From positions 10,073-27,399 of the forward strand of contig DIHU01000105.1 of NCBI GenBank assembly GCA_002420315.1: a DNA stretch of 17,327 nucleotides, in the 5' to 3' direction. Origin of the DNA: Akkermansiaceae bacterium UBA5688 (GTDB lineage Bacteria; Verrucomicrobiota; Verrucomicrobiia; Verrucomicrobiales; Akkermansiaceae). The position numbers and the translations under genes were made by a program. The notes below the pieces were generated by a model, which was not told the DNA's origin, made no database searches, and was given only the letters and a program-made list of their open reading frames with translations. The first letter of the stretch is position 1; each line of letters starts with the position of its first letter. This document shows positions 1 through 6,541 of this stretch, in pieces.

Positions 1-658
1 TGACGGGGGGATATTGAAGATGAAGAATAGCCCAAAAGAAGGAGGTCAGGCCGAGGGTTCCCCAGAGGCCGAGCTTAGATGCTCGCCAGCCCCGCCAGAT
101 TACCCCGCGAAACATAAATTCCTCAACAAGCGGAGCTCCGATAGCGACACCAAGAAATAAAAGGATTGGGAATTGGGTTGTGTTTGCCATGATCATCATG
201 GAATCATCTGTGCCATCGACTCCAAGAAAGGGGGCGAGAAGTCCAAAAAGGAGGGAACAGGCAATTGTGATGGCAGCCCAAAATGGCCAGTGCCACCATT
301 TGACAGGATGATTGCCTAAATATTCCCAACCGGTGTAATTTGGCCGAATTTTCCCGAGCATCCAGCAAAGTGGGCACACGAAAAATATTGAGAAGAAGGC
401 GACTGCTCCAGCGATATCCCCGTCTAAAGCGAGTGCGAGTAAATCACTGTCGACAGCGCCAGTGTTGTTCATGTTATCAAAGAGCCCCCGGTGAAAAGCA
501 GCGACGATTATGCCAATGCTAACCACGAATTGCCATATTAAGAAAATGACGACCGCCCAGAGTAAGGTCCACCAACCATTCTAAGGAGTTTTTGTAGCTT
601 CTGGCAAAGGGGGCGGGGTGACGACAGGAGTTGGGGGTTGGTAGGGATCTTCCGTCAT
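1..658 (-). pseudogene. CPBP-family intramembrane metalloprotease, partial, with in-frame amber stop
   Basis: The minus strand from ATG 658 gives a Pro-rich N-terminus, then several hydrophobic helices, and runs off the left edge after 219 codons. Motif 1 of the CPBP (Abi/CAAX-like) family is clear as EEFMFRG, codons 179-185. It is followed by SFFWAILHL, which matches motif 2 (usually FxxxH), with Trp in place of Phe. The third motif lies outside the window. Family members are polytopic membrane proteases whose Glu and His residues bind zinc; their substrates are usually unknown. Codon 26 is TAG (581-583), immediately before the first membrane helix (NGWWTLLWAVVIF...), and the frame is open afterwards. 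No good start lies between the stop and that helix; the next is a GTG at 526-524 inside it. The gene is therefore either broken, misread by one base, or translated in an unusual way. Family assignment is confident; pseudogene status is not. Confidence 0.75.
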
Positions 659-728
659 AGGTGATTGGAGGGTGTAGGATGGCCAGTGGTCACGGAAGAG
701 CAAATACTGATTTGTAAAACGAGTCGTG

Positions 729-747
729 AAAAACGGTTGGCGTTTTT
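729..747. promoter_or_regulatory. Perfect 7-bp dyad in divergent intergenic region
   Basis: AAAAACG (729-735) and CGTTTTT (741-747) form a perfect inverted repeat around a 5-nt loop. It lies in the 113-bp gap between the divergent CPBP gene and the PpiC gene, 25 bp before the GTG start of the latter. It could be an operator or a weak hairpin in the 5' leader. The A/T-rich stem makes a strong terminator unlikely. Nothing else was recognised in this gap. Confidence 0.3.
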
Positions 748-771
748 GAGAAGGGTGGGCAATGGTTTGGC

Positions 772-1644
772 GTGCTTCGAGTGAATGGAGAATTGGTCGA
801 TCAGGAATTGGTGGAAGAAACCTTTCACCGGGTGAAGACGGCTGAAGAGCAAAGAGTTCAAGTCTCGTGCTGCGAGCGTGATCCCGAATTTTATGAGCAG
901 GCTGAGCAGGAGGTGGCGGATTCTATCTTAATTGCACAGGAAGCTGAGAAACGATTTGAAGAGATCCCGGAGGAAGAGGTGACCCCCAAGCTCAAGGAAA
1001 TGATCGATGTTTATCGCGAGCATGGGGCATCGTGGGACATGTTGGATGCGCAGCGCGATATGATGCGTCATGAAATTTCGGCTTCGCTTCGGATGGACAA
1101 ATTGATTGTTGACTTACTTGGTGATGACAATGTGGTGAGCGAGGAAGAAGTAAGGGCCTTCTACGATGAGAATCGGAAAGAATACCAGACTCCGGCCGAA
1201 GCGCGTAGTTTGCACCTGATGAAGACCTTAAACGAGGAGACAACGTCGGACGAAGTGTTCTCGGAACTTTGCGTCGTGCGTGAAGAAATTTTAGAGGGTG
1301 GTGATTTTGAGGAAATAGCAAAGCGTGAGACCGAAAAGTCGACGGGTGAATTGGATCTGGGGTGGATTTCTCTGGATCGGCCCACAAACCCTTTTGAGGC
1401 AACTTTATTTTCGATGCGTGATGGCGAGGTATCACCGGTGATTGTCTACGAGCACGCAATGCATTTGGTGAAGGTTGTCGAGTTGAAGCCAGAGCAGGTG
1501 GTGCCTTTTGAAGAGGTAAAGGAGGAGCTTGAAAATCGGGCGCTGGCCCGAAAGCGAAGGGATGCCCTTCAGTCACTAGCAGTGGAGCTTCGCAAAGATG
1601 CGGTGATAGAAAAGATCGACACCACTAACGAAGATGAAGATTAA
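772..1644 (+). CDS. Peptidyl-prolyl cis-trans isomerase, PpiC/SurA-like (parvulin)
   Basis: A 290-aa protein with the layout of SurA/PrsA-type foldases. The start (VNGELVDQELVEE) matches the N-terminal strand and helix of SurA_N, followed by a charged helical region to about residue 138. A parvulin/PpiC domain spans about 141-238 (EARSLHLMK..., then GELDLGWIS...F..TLFSMRDGEVSPVI...HLVKVVE), then a helical C-terminus. Parvulins isomerise prolyl bonds and help fold exported proteins. The start is taken as GTG 772: the frame is closed by TGA at 727-729 and has no ATG in between. GTG 781 is an alternative. Neither start gives a signal peptide, which is odd for a foldase next to outer-membrane genes. 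The protein is unusually rich in Glu/Asp. DUF3570 follows after 6 nt, so co-transcription is likely, and the barrel may be its client (inference). Confidence 0.8.
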   Translation: MLRVNGELVDQELVEETFHRVKTAEEQRVQVSCCERDPEFYEQAEQEVADSILIAQEAEKRFEEIPEEEVTPKLKEMIDVYREHGASWDMLDAQRDMMRHEISASLRMDKLIVDLLGDDNVVSEEEVRAFYDENRKEYQTPAEARSLHLMKTLNEETTSDEVFSELCVVREEILEGGDFEEIAKRETEKSTGELDLGWISLDRPTNPFEATLFSMRDGEVSPVIVYEHAMHLVKVVELKPEQVVPFEEVKEELENRALARKRRDALQSLAVELRKDAVIEKIDTTNEDED

Positions 1645-1650
1645 TATCTC

Positions 1651-2823
1651 ATGAACTTTCGTCGCGTAGTTTATCCTGCTCTTCCTATTCTCTCGGTAGG
1701 AACGTCTTCCTCGCAGGAGGCTCTTCGTTATCGTTATCAATTTTATGACGAAGACGCCGGGCGAATCGACGTTGAGTCCCATTATTTGGATTACCAATTT
1801 TCGTGGGGAGAGTGGGGAGAGACTTCAGCAAGTTTACGTCTGGCAGTCGATAGCTTGACTGGGATGACCCCAACAGGGACGCATGCGGCCGGCAACCCGG
1901 ACGATTGGCTTTTTCAGACAATTACGGACGAGCGCCGAGTCGGGGTTGCGACTATTGAACACGAAGTCAATGATTATACCTTATCTTTTGAATATGCCCA
2001 CAGTAAAGAGACCGACTATCGTTCCAATGCCGTGACAGGTAAAGTAAGTCGCCAATTTAATCAGAATAATACGACGGTGACGGCGGGCGCGGCCTTTGCC
2101 TTTGACGAAGTTTTGGCGACTCCATTCACCAATAACTTTGAGGATCAGGATAAGGATACGGTCGATCTTAATATTGGGATTTCGCAAATCCTAAGTCGCA
2201 ATACGCTTTTTGATCTCAACTTGGGCTATGGCCGCAATACAGGATATCTTGGAGATCCTTATCGCCGGATTTCCCAGGTTCGGACAGTCGTGATTGATGG
2301 GATCTTTGGGCCTCGTGAGGTGACTGCCAATTTTGATTATGCGGAGAACCGTCCCGACGAACTAGATCGTTTTGTAACCAAGGCGAGTGTCCGACATTAT
2401 TTCCAGGAGGCCAATGCGGCGTTGAAATGCTCTTACCGTTTTTTCGCAAATACGAATAGCTTGGAGGGGCATACTTTTGAACTGAAGTGGATTCAGGAGA
2501 TCAATCAGCAGTTAAGTCTAACCCCATATGTGCGGTATTACCGGCAAAGTGAGGCGGACTTTTATTACACTTCGCTTACGGGGACGGGGATCGATGGGAC
2601 TGATCGGATCGACGGGAGCGGTCCGAATTACTCATCGGATTATCGCCTCTCCAAGTTGGAGGCGCTCACATACGGGGTAAGGGTCGCTTGGGAGCCGATT
2701 TATGATATGACGTTTGATCTGCAGTGGGAGCGGTATGAGATGGATGGATTAAATTCGCAAACTCCTGCATCCTTTTTTCCCTCCGCACATGTTCTCTCGC
2801 TTGGAGCACAGTTCCGTTTCTGA
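1651..2823 (+). CDS. DUF3570 outer-membrane beta-barrel protein
   Basis: A 390-aa protein with a short export signal (MNFRRVVYPALPILSVGTSSS, cleavage near residue 21). Alternating polar/aromatic strands follow throughout, and it ends LSLGAQFRF; the terminal Phe is the usual outer-membrane barrel signature. The N-terminal pattern RYRYQFYDEDAGRIDVESHY and the length match DUF3570. Its function is unknown. Residues 67-75 read DSLTGMTPT, close to the D-x-x-[ST]-G-A-[ST]-x-[ST] segment on which ApbE attaches FMN to Thr/Ser, with Met in place of Ala. The next gene encodes an ApbE transferase, so this barrel could carry covalent FMN at T73 (inference). It lies 6 nt after the PpiC gene and 7 nt before the preferred apbE start. 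Family call is strong; the flavin role is speculative. Confidence 0.85.
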   Translation: MNFRRVVYPALPILSVGTSSSQEALRYRYQFYDEDAGRIDVESHYLDYQFSWGEWGETSASLRLAVDSLTGMTPTGTHAAGNPDDWLFQTITDERRVGVATIEHEVNDYTLSFEYAHSKETDYRSNAVTGKVSRQFNQNNTTVTAGAAFAFDEVLATPFTNNFEDQDKDTVDLNIGISQILSRNTLFDLNLGYGRNTGYLGDPYRRISQVRTVVIDGIFGPREVTANFDYAENRPDELDRFVTKASVRHYFQEANAALKCSYRFFANTNSLEGHTFELKWIQEINQQLSLTPYVRYYRQSEADFYYTSLTGTGIDGTDRIDGSGPNYSSDYRLSKLEALTYGVRVAWEPIYDMTFDLQWERYEMDGLNSQTPASFFPSAHVLSLGAQFRF

Positions 2824-2830
2824 TCAAAAG

Positions 2831-3775
2831 ATGAATACAAATCTGACTGGCGGGCTTTTTAAGCTTAAGTTCAAGGCGCTGGGAACGGTGTGCGAGGTCC
2901 AATTTCGGGCACCATCAGTTGAGATTGCGAAAGAGTTTCGCAAATCGGCATTGGGATGGCTTCGGGATTTTGAGGAGCGGTGGTCACGGTTTAAGCCAAC
3001 TAGTCTGCTGTGCCGGATCAATGCAGAAGCTGGACGTTCCGGGGTCGAGGTTTCAAAAACTGACGAGGAAATTTTAAAGCTCTGCGAGCATACCTTTCAA
3101 ATTTCAAAGGGTTTAAATGATCCTACCTCATTGCCGCTTACGAATTTATGGGACCAAGCCGGAAGAGAGAATCGAATACCTTCAAGTCGGGAGATTGAGG
3201 AAGCAAAAAATTTGATTTCCTGGCCTACAGTTGAGTGGGGGAACGGAAGGGTCTTCTTGCCTGAAAAAGGAATGGCACTAGAGATTGGAGGATTTGGAAA
3301 GGAATACGCGGTGGATCATCTTATCGGTTTTGCGAAACGTTTGGGGATTGTGGATTGCTTGGTCGATCTGGGGCGCGATGTAGCAGCGCTTGGTCAGCCG
3401 CCAAACGGACCGGTTTGGGTGGTTGGGATTGAGGACGCAAAAGAGGAAGAAGTGGTGGCGTTTCGCTTGGCAGTGAGTGGAAAAGGTTTGGCGACCTCAG
3501 GGAATGGCCGGAGGTATAGAATGATCAAGGGAAAGAAGTTTGGCCACATCATCGATCCGAGAAGTGGTTGGCCAACCGAGAATGATCTCCTGACTGCCTC
3601 TTGCTTGGCAGATGACTGTTTGACAGCAGGCATTTTATCGACGAATGCATGTATCGTCGGCGAAAAAGAAGGATTGGAAGATATCGAGCGCAGCTTTGGT
3701 GTCGATGCCGTCCTTCAAACGACCAATAATAATGTTCACAGCTCCTATATTCATCGATATGTCCTTGGCTCTTAA
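2831..3775 (+). CDS. apbE: ApbE-family FAD:protein FMN transferase
   Basis: A 314-aa protein from ATG 2831, just after the DUF3570 stop. An earlier ATG at 2789 would overlap that gene by 35 bp and adds nothing recognisable. ApbE enzymes move FMN from FAD onto Thr/Ser of exported redox proteins, using Mg2+. Family motifs appear in order: ALGTVCEVQF (16-25), NDPTSLPLTNLW (96-107), EIGGFGKEYAVD (151-162; usually DLGGIAKGYAVD), GKGLATSGNGRRY (217-229), GHIIDPRSGWP (238-248) and ADDCLTAG (260-267) at the metal site. Most ApbE proteins are exported or lipidated, but this one has no visible signal peptide from either start. It overlaps the DUF4266 gene by 17 bp. The order DUF3570, apbE, DUF4266 fits one operon in which the transferase modifies a neighbour's product. 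Family assignment is firm; the substrate is inferred. Confidence 0.9.
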   Translation: MNTNLTGGLFKLKFKALGTVCEVQFRAPSVEIAKEFRKSALGWLRDFEERWSRFKPTSLLCRINAEAGRSGVEVSKTDEEILKLCEHTFQISKGLNDPTSLPLTNLWDQAGRENRIPSSREIEEAKNLISWPTVEWGNGRVFLPEKGMALEIGGFGKEYAVDHLIGFAKRLGIVDCLVDLGRDVAALGQPPNGPVWVVGIEDAKEEEVVAFRLAVSGKGLATSGNGRRYRMIKGKKFGHIIDPRSGWPTENDLLTASCLADDCLTAGILSTNACIVGEKEGLEDIERSFGVDAVLQTTNNNVHSSYIHRYVLGS

Positions 3776-3974
3776 AATATTTGCAGCGCTTGCCCTTTTC
3801 TTGCCCTCCTGCACCGTGGTGTCAACTCCAGAGGAGCGAAGTAACCTAGCCACAAAGGTGATGTCGCCGGAGCGCGATCCTCTTGGTGAAGCGATGGCCG
3901 ACCACATGTATTTTTCCCGTGAGGCTTCCCAGGGAGGAAATGGAATTGGCGGAGGGGGTTGTGGCTGTAACTAG
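3759..3974 (+). CDS. DUF4266 small lipoprotein with Gly/Cys tail
   Basis: A 71-aa product. The frame is open further upstream, but ATG 3759 is preferred because it begins directly with a lipoprotein signal (MSLALKIFAALALFLPSC). The lipobox LPSC puts the lipidated Cys at residue 18. The rest matches DUF4266: a polar linker, ERDPLGEAMADHMYFSREAS, then a Gly-rich end GGNGIGGGGCGCN with paired cysteines. DUF4266 genes typically accompany DUF3570 and ApbE genes (from memory). The function is unknown; the CGC pair could bind metal, form a disulfide or take a modification. Its start overlaps the end of apbE by 17 bp, suggesting translational coupling. Confidence 0.85.
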   Translation: MSLALKIFAALALFLPSCTVVSTPEERSNLATKVMSPERDPLGEAMADHMYFSREASQGGNGIGGGGCGCN

Positions 3975-3986
3975 ATTTTAAGAAGG

Positions 3987-4868
3987 ATGAATTATCGAAT
4001 TGCATATGAACGCGCGGTTAACGTCATAGCGAGTGGACTGGCCATGGTGGTCCAACGCCTTCCATTAATTAAGAATCTCACTCCGATATTTGGGGCGACT
4101 GGAGGGAGTCACTTCGCCGCTCCTTTGGCAGTGACCTTCGTTGGGACACACGCTTTATCCGGCCAGTCGATCATGCTTCAACAAACTAATACAATTGAAC
4201 CGACAGATGTCGTCGAGGTCGAGCTGGGAGAGGCGTTTCAGTGGGAGTTCAAGGCAACCCGATATAACATATCTTCATTTGGTATAGTAAACGATAGTGG
4301 CATCGAGCAATTGCCCTCCGGAGTCGTTGCTATTGGACCGCAAAGCGGGATCGGAACAATTGGAGGAATCCCAGAAGAGGCCGGCACGTTCACTCTCACG
4401 ATCACTGGTTACAGAGGAAATAATCAAAGGAGTAGCCAGACGGCTCCTTTTGATTTGACCCTTATTGTTGAAAATCCAGTTGAAAGCCCCTTCAAGGTTT
4501 TCATGTCGGACTACTTTTCGGCAGAGGAATTGGCAAATCCTGCGATCACTGGTCCGGCAGCCGACCCTGATCTCGACGGTATCGATAACACAATGGAGTT
4601 CGTACTAGATTTGAATCCTCTGGCTTCTGATTCCATGCCGGGTGCAATAGGATTAGATTCTAACGATCCTCAAATGCTTCGTTACGAAATTCCTCTTAAT
4701 GGATTCGCGACCGAAACTACGATTGGTTTTGAAGAGTCGACGAGCCTTGAGGGTGGCTGGCAACCCGCGTTGGGTGGAGTAGTTGAACGAACTGATACGA
4801 TGATTGTTCTGACCGCTCCTCTAGTAGGTAAAAAGTTCTACCGGCTCAAGGTAATCGTCGAAGAGTGA
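3987..4868 (+). CDS. Ig-like/He_PIG surface protein with unusual N-terminus
   Basis: A 293-aa protein starting 13 nt after the DUF4266 gene, so probably in the same operon. The first 40 residues form a long, weakly basic helical region (YERAVNVIASGLAMVVQRL). A hydrophobic stretch follows (HFAAPLAVTFVGTHALSG, 42-59) that could be the core of a late signal peptide or an anchor. Residues about 72-165 look like one immunoglobulin-fold He_PIG domain (LPSGVV...GTIGGIPEEAGTFTLTITGY). Residues 193-215 (DPDLDGIDNTMEFVLDLNPLASD) and the final IGFEESTSLEGGWQP...KKFYRLKV form a C-terminal module common on secreted proteins of Verrucomicrobia. The HALSGQS segment (55-61) weakly resembles a flavinylation site. 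Probably a surface or periplasmic partner of the DUF3570/ApbE module; its role is unknown. Confidence 0.6.
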   Translation: MNYRIAYERAVNVIASGLAMVVQRLPLIKNLTPIFGATGGSHFAAPLAVTFVGTHALSGQSIMLQQTNTIEPTDVVEVELGEAFQWEFKATRYNISSFGIVNDSGIEQLPSGVVAIGPQSGIGTIGGIPEEAGTFTLTITGYRGNNQRSSQTAPFDLTLIVENPVESPFKVFMSDYFSAEELANPAITGPAADPDLDGIDNTMEFVLDLNPLASDSMPGAIGLDSNDPQMLRYEIPLNGFATETTIGFEESTSLEGGWQPALGGVVERTDTMIVLTAPLVGKKFYRLKVIVEE

Positions 4869-4871
4869 TCG

Positions 4872-5387
4872 CTATTCAGCGGCTTTTTCAAAGGCGCTCG
4901 CGATGAGTTTTTCAAAGTCAGCTTTGGTCTTCTTTAGGTCAGCCTCTTTGCCGAGCATTTTAAGAAAAACATCGCCGGAAGGGTGAGGGATGATTGCTCC
5001 TATGAGCATATATTCGGGTGTGGCGGTTTTGTTACGGGCCATCATTGGACCGACCATATAGGTGCCAGTCATTGTAACGATGGTGAGCTTCTGGTCGCCG
5101 AAGGTTTTGTTTTCCGGCAAGACTTTTGCTTCACCGTTTTCGAACTGGCGTTTCCAGCGTTGAATGTTGGCCTCAACGCCACCTCCTTGGCCCTCGCCGA
5201 AGTGGTAGAATTTGAGAAGGGGTCCGTCCTTTTTGCTGTGGTTGAGAGCGGCTTTGACCATTTGACTTGAGGTTTTGCCAATGACCCAAGATTTCTCCGG
5301 CTTGAAGGTGAAATTACCGACTTTAAAGGAATCTTGCGCAGAAAGAGCAGAGAGAGAAAGAGCTAAGATAGTGGCAATAATCTTCAT
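4872..5387 (-). CDS. Secreted protein of unknown function
   Basis: A 171-aa protein with a clear Sec signal (MKIIATILALSLSALSA, cleavage before QDSFKVGNF). The mature part reads like a compact alpha/beta domain: GNFTFKPEKSWVIG, then LLKFYHFGEGQGGGVEANI with a Trp/Phe-rich helix (QRWKRQFENG), a core TIVTMTGTYMVG, and a charged C-terminal helix. I recognise it only as a type of small conserved hypothetical found in Planctomycetes/Verrucomicrobia genomes and assign no function. It converges with the He_PIG gene with 3 bp between the two stops and no visible terminator. It lies 40 bp downstream of the beta-lactamase-like gene on the same strand, so the two may be co-transcribed. Confidence 0.65.
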   Translation of the reverse strand: MKIIATILALSLSALSAQDSFKVGNFTFKPEKSWVIGKTSSQMVKAALNHSKKDGPLLKFYHFGEGQGGGVEANIQRWKRQFENGEAKVLPENKTFGDQKLTIVTMTGTYMVGPMMARNKTATPEYMLIGAIIPHPSGDVFLKMLGKEADLKKTKADFEKLIASAFEKAAE

Positions 5388-5427
5388 ACCGAAAGTTAAG
5401 CAAAGATTTTTGGATGTGCCACGGTTA

Positions 5428-6441
5428 TTATCCGGGGTTTGGGACGAGGGTTTCTGCGATCTTTGGGAGCCATTCGACCGCTTTTTTTCCAGCAGTATTC
5501 ATGGTGATGAGGTATCCTTGCTTCTCGATGAGGCTGAGCTGTGCTCGCGCATACCACATCGTGTTTGAGCCGTCGTGTTGAAGTCGGACAACTTGGCCGT
5601 TTTCAAGTTTCACCCCCCAGCCTAGACCGTAGTTGGATCGGATTGGAGTGTGGAGTTTTTGGTAACTATTTTGAGTCAGGAGTTTGCCATTTCCGTGGTG
5701 TCCCTTGATTTGATCCTGACAAAAAAGAACCCAGTCGGAGAGGGAGAGATGAAGGCCACCAGCGGGACCATACATGGGCGGGTTGTCGTGGTTCATCGGT
5801 TTGCCTTTCCAATGACCATGAATGGCGGTTGCGCCTTTCGGTGGTCCGAAGCCCACGCTTTTGATGCCAAGCGGCTTAAAGAGATATTCCTGAATCGATT
5901 TTTCCCATGTGGTATCGAGAAGTTTCTCAATGACTGCTCCGGCGATGATATAGCCAAAGTTCGAATATAAGAATCCTCTGGTTGGTTTTTGAGCTAGGCC
6001 TCGGATCGTAACTTCGAGTCGAGAGAGCTTCTTTTGAATGCCTTTCGGATTGGCAGGCAAGCCAGCTGTGTGCGAAAGAAGTTGAATGATGTTTGTCTTC
6101 CGGGCGTTTGGGTGAAAGTCATTTGCCAGTTTGGGAAAAATCTCTTCCATGGTCGTCTCCCACTTTAGGAGTTTTTTTTCTACAAGAATTGCCATCAAGG
6201 TGGCGGTCATTGCTTTTGCATCGGAGCCAATATGCCAAACAGATTGTTTTCTAACCGCAATCGTGCCGTCGATACGAGTTGTGCCAGAAATCTCAAAGGT
6301 GGTGATTTTTTCAGAATTAAAGCCGGTTGCGCCCACCGCCGGGATATTGGCTGCAATACGGGCCTCTGCAATAATCCTAGCTACTTCGCCTGCAGTTGCC
6401 GCGTCTGTAAGGAAAACTAGCGCGTAAATCAACAATCTCAT
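5428..6441 (-). CDS. Serine beta-lactamase-family hydrolase (class C/DD-peptidase-like)
   Basis: A 337-aa protein with a short signal peptide (MRLLIYALVFLTDAATA). It belongs to the Beta-lactamase Pfam family (PF00144), which covers class C lactamases, DD-carboxypeptidases and esterases. Active-site elements are all present: S73-x-x-K76 in GSDAK, the usual LLSHTAGLP at 121-129, Y159-S-N161 and H289-D-G291, plus GPAGGLHLS at 225-233. It most likely acts in the periplasm on peptidoglycan peptides or ester substrates. Members of this breadth cannot be assigned as true beta-lactamases from motifs alone. It is divergent from the Fur-type regulator gene, sharing a 100-bp intergenic region that holds a Fur/PerR-like dyad, so it could be affected by the same regulator (inference). 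Confidence 0.85.
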   Translation of the reverse strand: MRLLIYALVFLTDAATAGEVARIIAEARIAANIPAVGATGFNSEKITTFEISGTTRIDGTIAVRKQSVWHIGSDAKAMTATLMAILVEKKLLKWETTMEEIFPKLANDFHPNARKTNIIQLLSHTAGLPANPKGIQKKLSRLEVTIRGLAQKPTRGFLYSNFGYIIAGAVIEKLLDTTWEKSIQEYLFKPLGIKSVGFGPPKGATAIHGHWKGKPMNHDNPPMYGPAGGLHLSLSDWVLFCQDQIKGHHGNGKLLTQNSYQKLHTPIRSNYGLGWGVKLENGQVVRLQHDGSNTMWYARAQLSLIEKQGYLITMNTAGKKAVEWLPKIAETLVPNPG

Positions 6442-6480
6442 GCCAGGATTCGTGTATCAGATCTGCTTAATTATTTCGAA

Positions 6481-6495
6481 TTAGAATAATTCCAA
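6481..6495. promoter_or_regulatory. Fur/PerR-type 7-1-7 dyad, probable operator
   Basis: The 15-mer TTAGAATAATTCCAA is a 7-1-7 inverted repeat with 6 of 7 pairs matched. It matches the B. subtilis Per box (TTATAATnATTATAA) at 11 of 14 defined positions. A second, perfect inverted repeat, GAATTA (6478-6483)/TAATTC (6487-6492), overlaps it. TAGAAT (6482-6487) inside the dyad could serve as a -10 element, so binding would block transcription. The site is 46 bp before the Fur-family start, which suggests autoregulation and control of the suf genes; this is inferred. Confidence 0.5.
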
Positions 6496-6541
6496 ATTTC
6501 AGCTTGCTCTGATACGATTTGTGAATAGCTTCCCGCCGTCG

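Noticed and set aside
340..522. Short plus-strand reading frame at the left edge
   Set aside because: It lies opposite the CPBP protease frame, is full of Arg/Cys with no domain, and has the composition of an antisense shadow.
762..764. ATG just upstream of the PpiC gene as its start
   Set aside because: It is in a different frame from the PpiC protein and soon meets a TGA after about 27 codons.
992..1576. 194-codon minus-strand frame inside the PpiC gene
   Set aside because: Low-complexity Pro/His/Arg-rich translation with no recognisable domain; the opposite strand encodes a clear PpiC protein.
5428..6441. Calling the SxxK hydrolase an antibiotic-resistance beta-lactamase
   Set aside because: The motifs are shared by DD-peptidases and esterases of the same family, and nothing in the context points to antibiotic hydrolysis.
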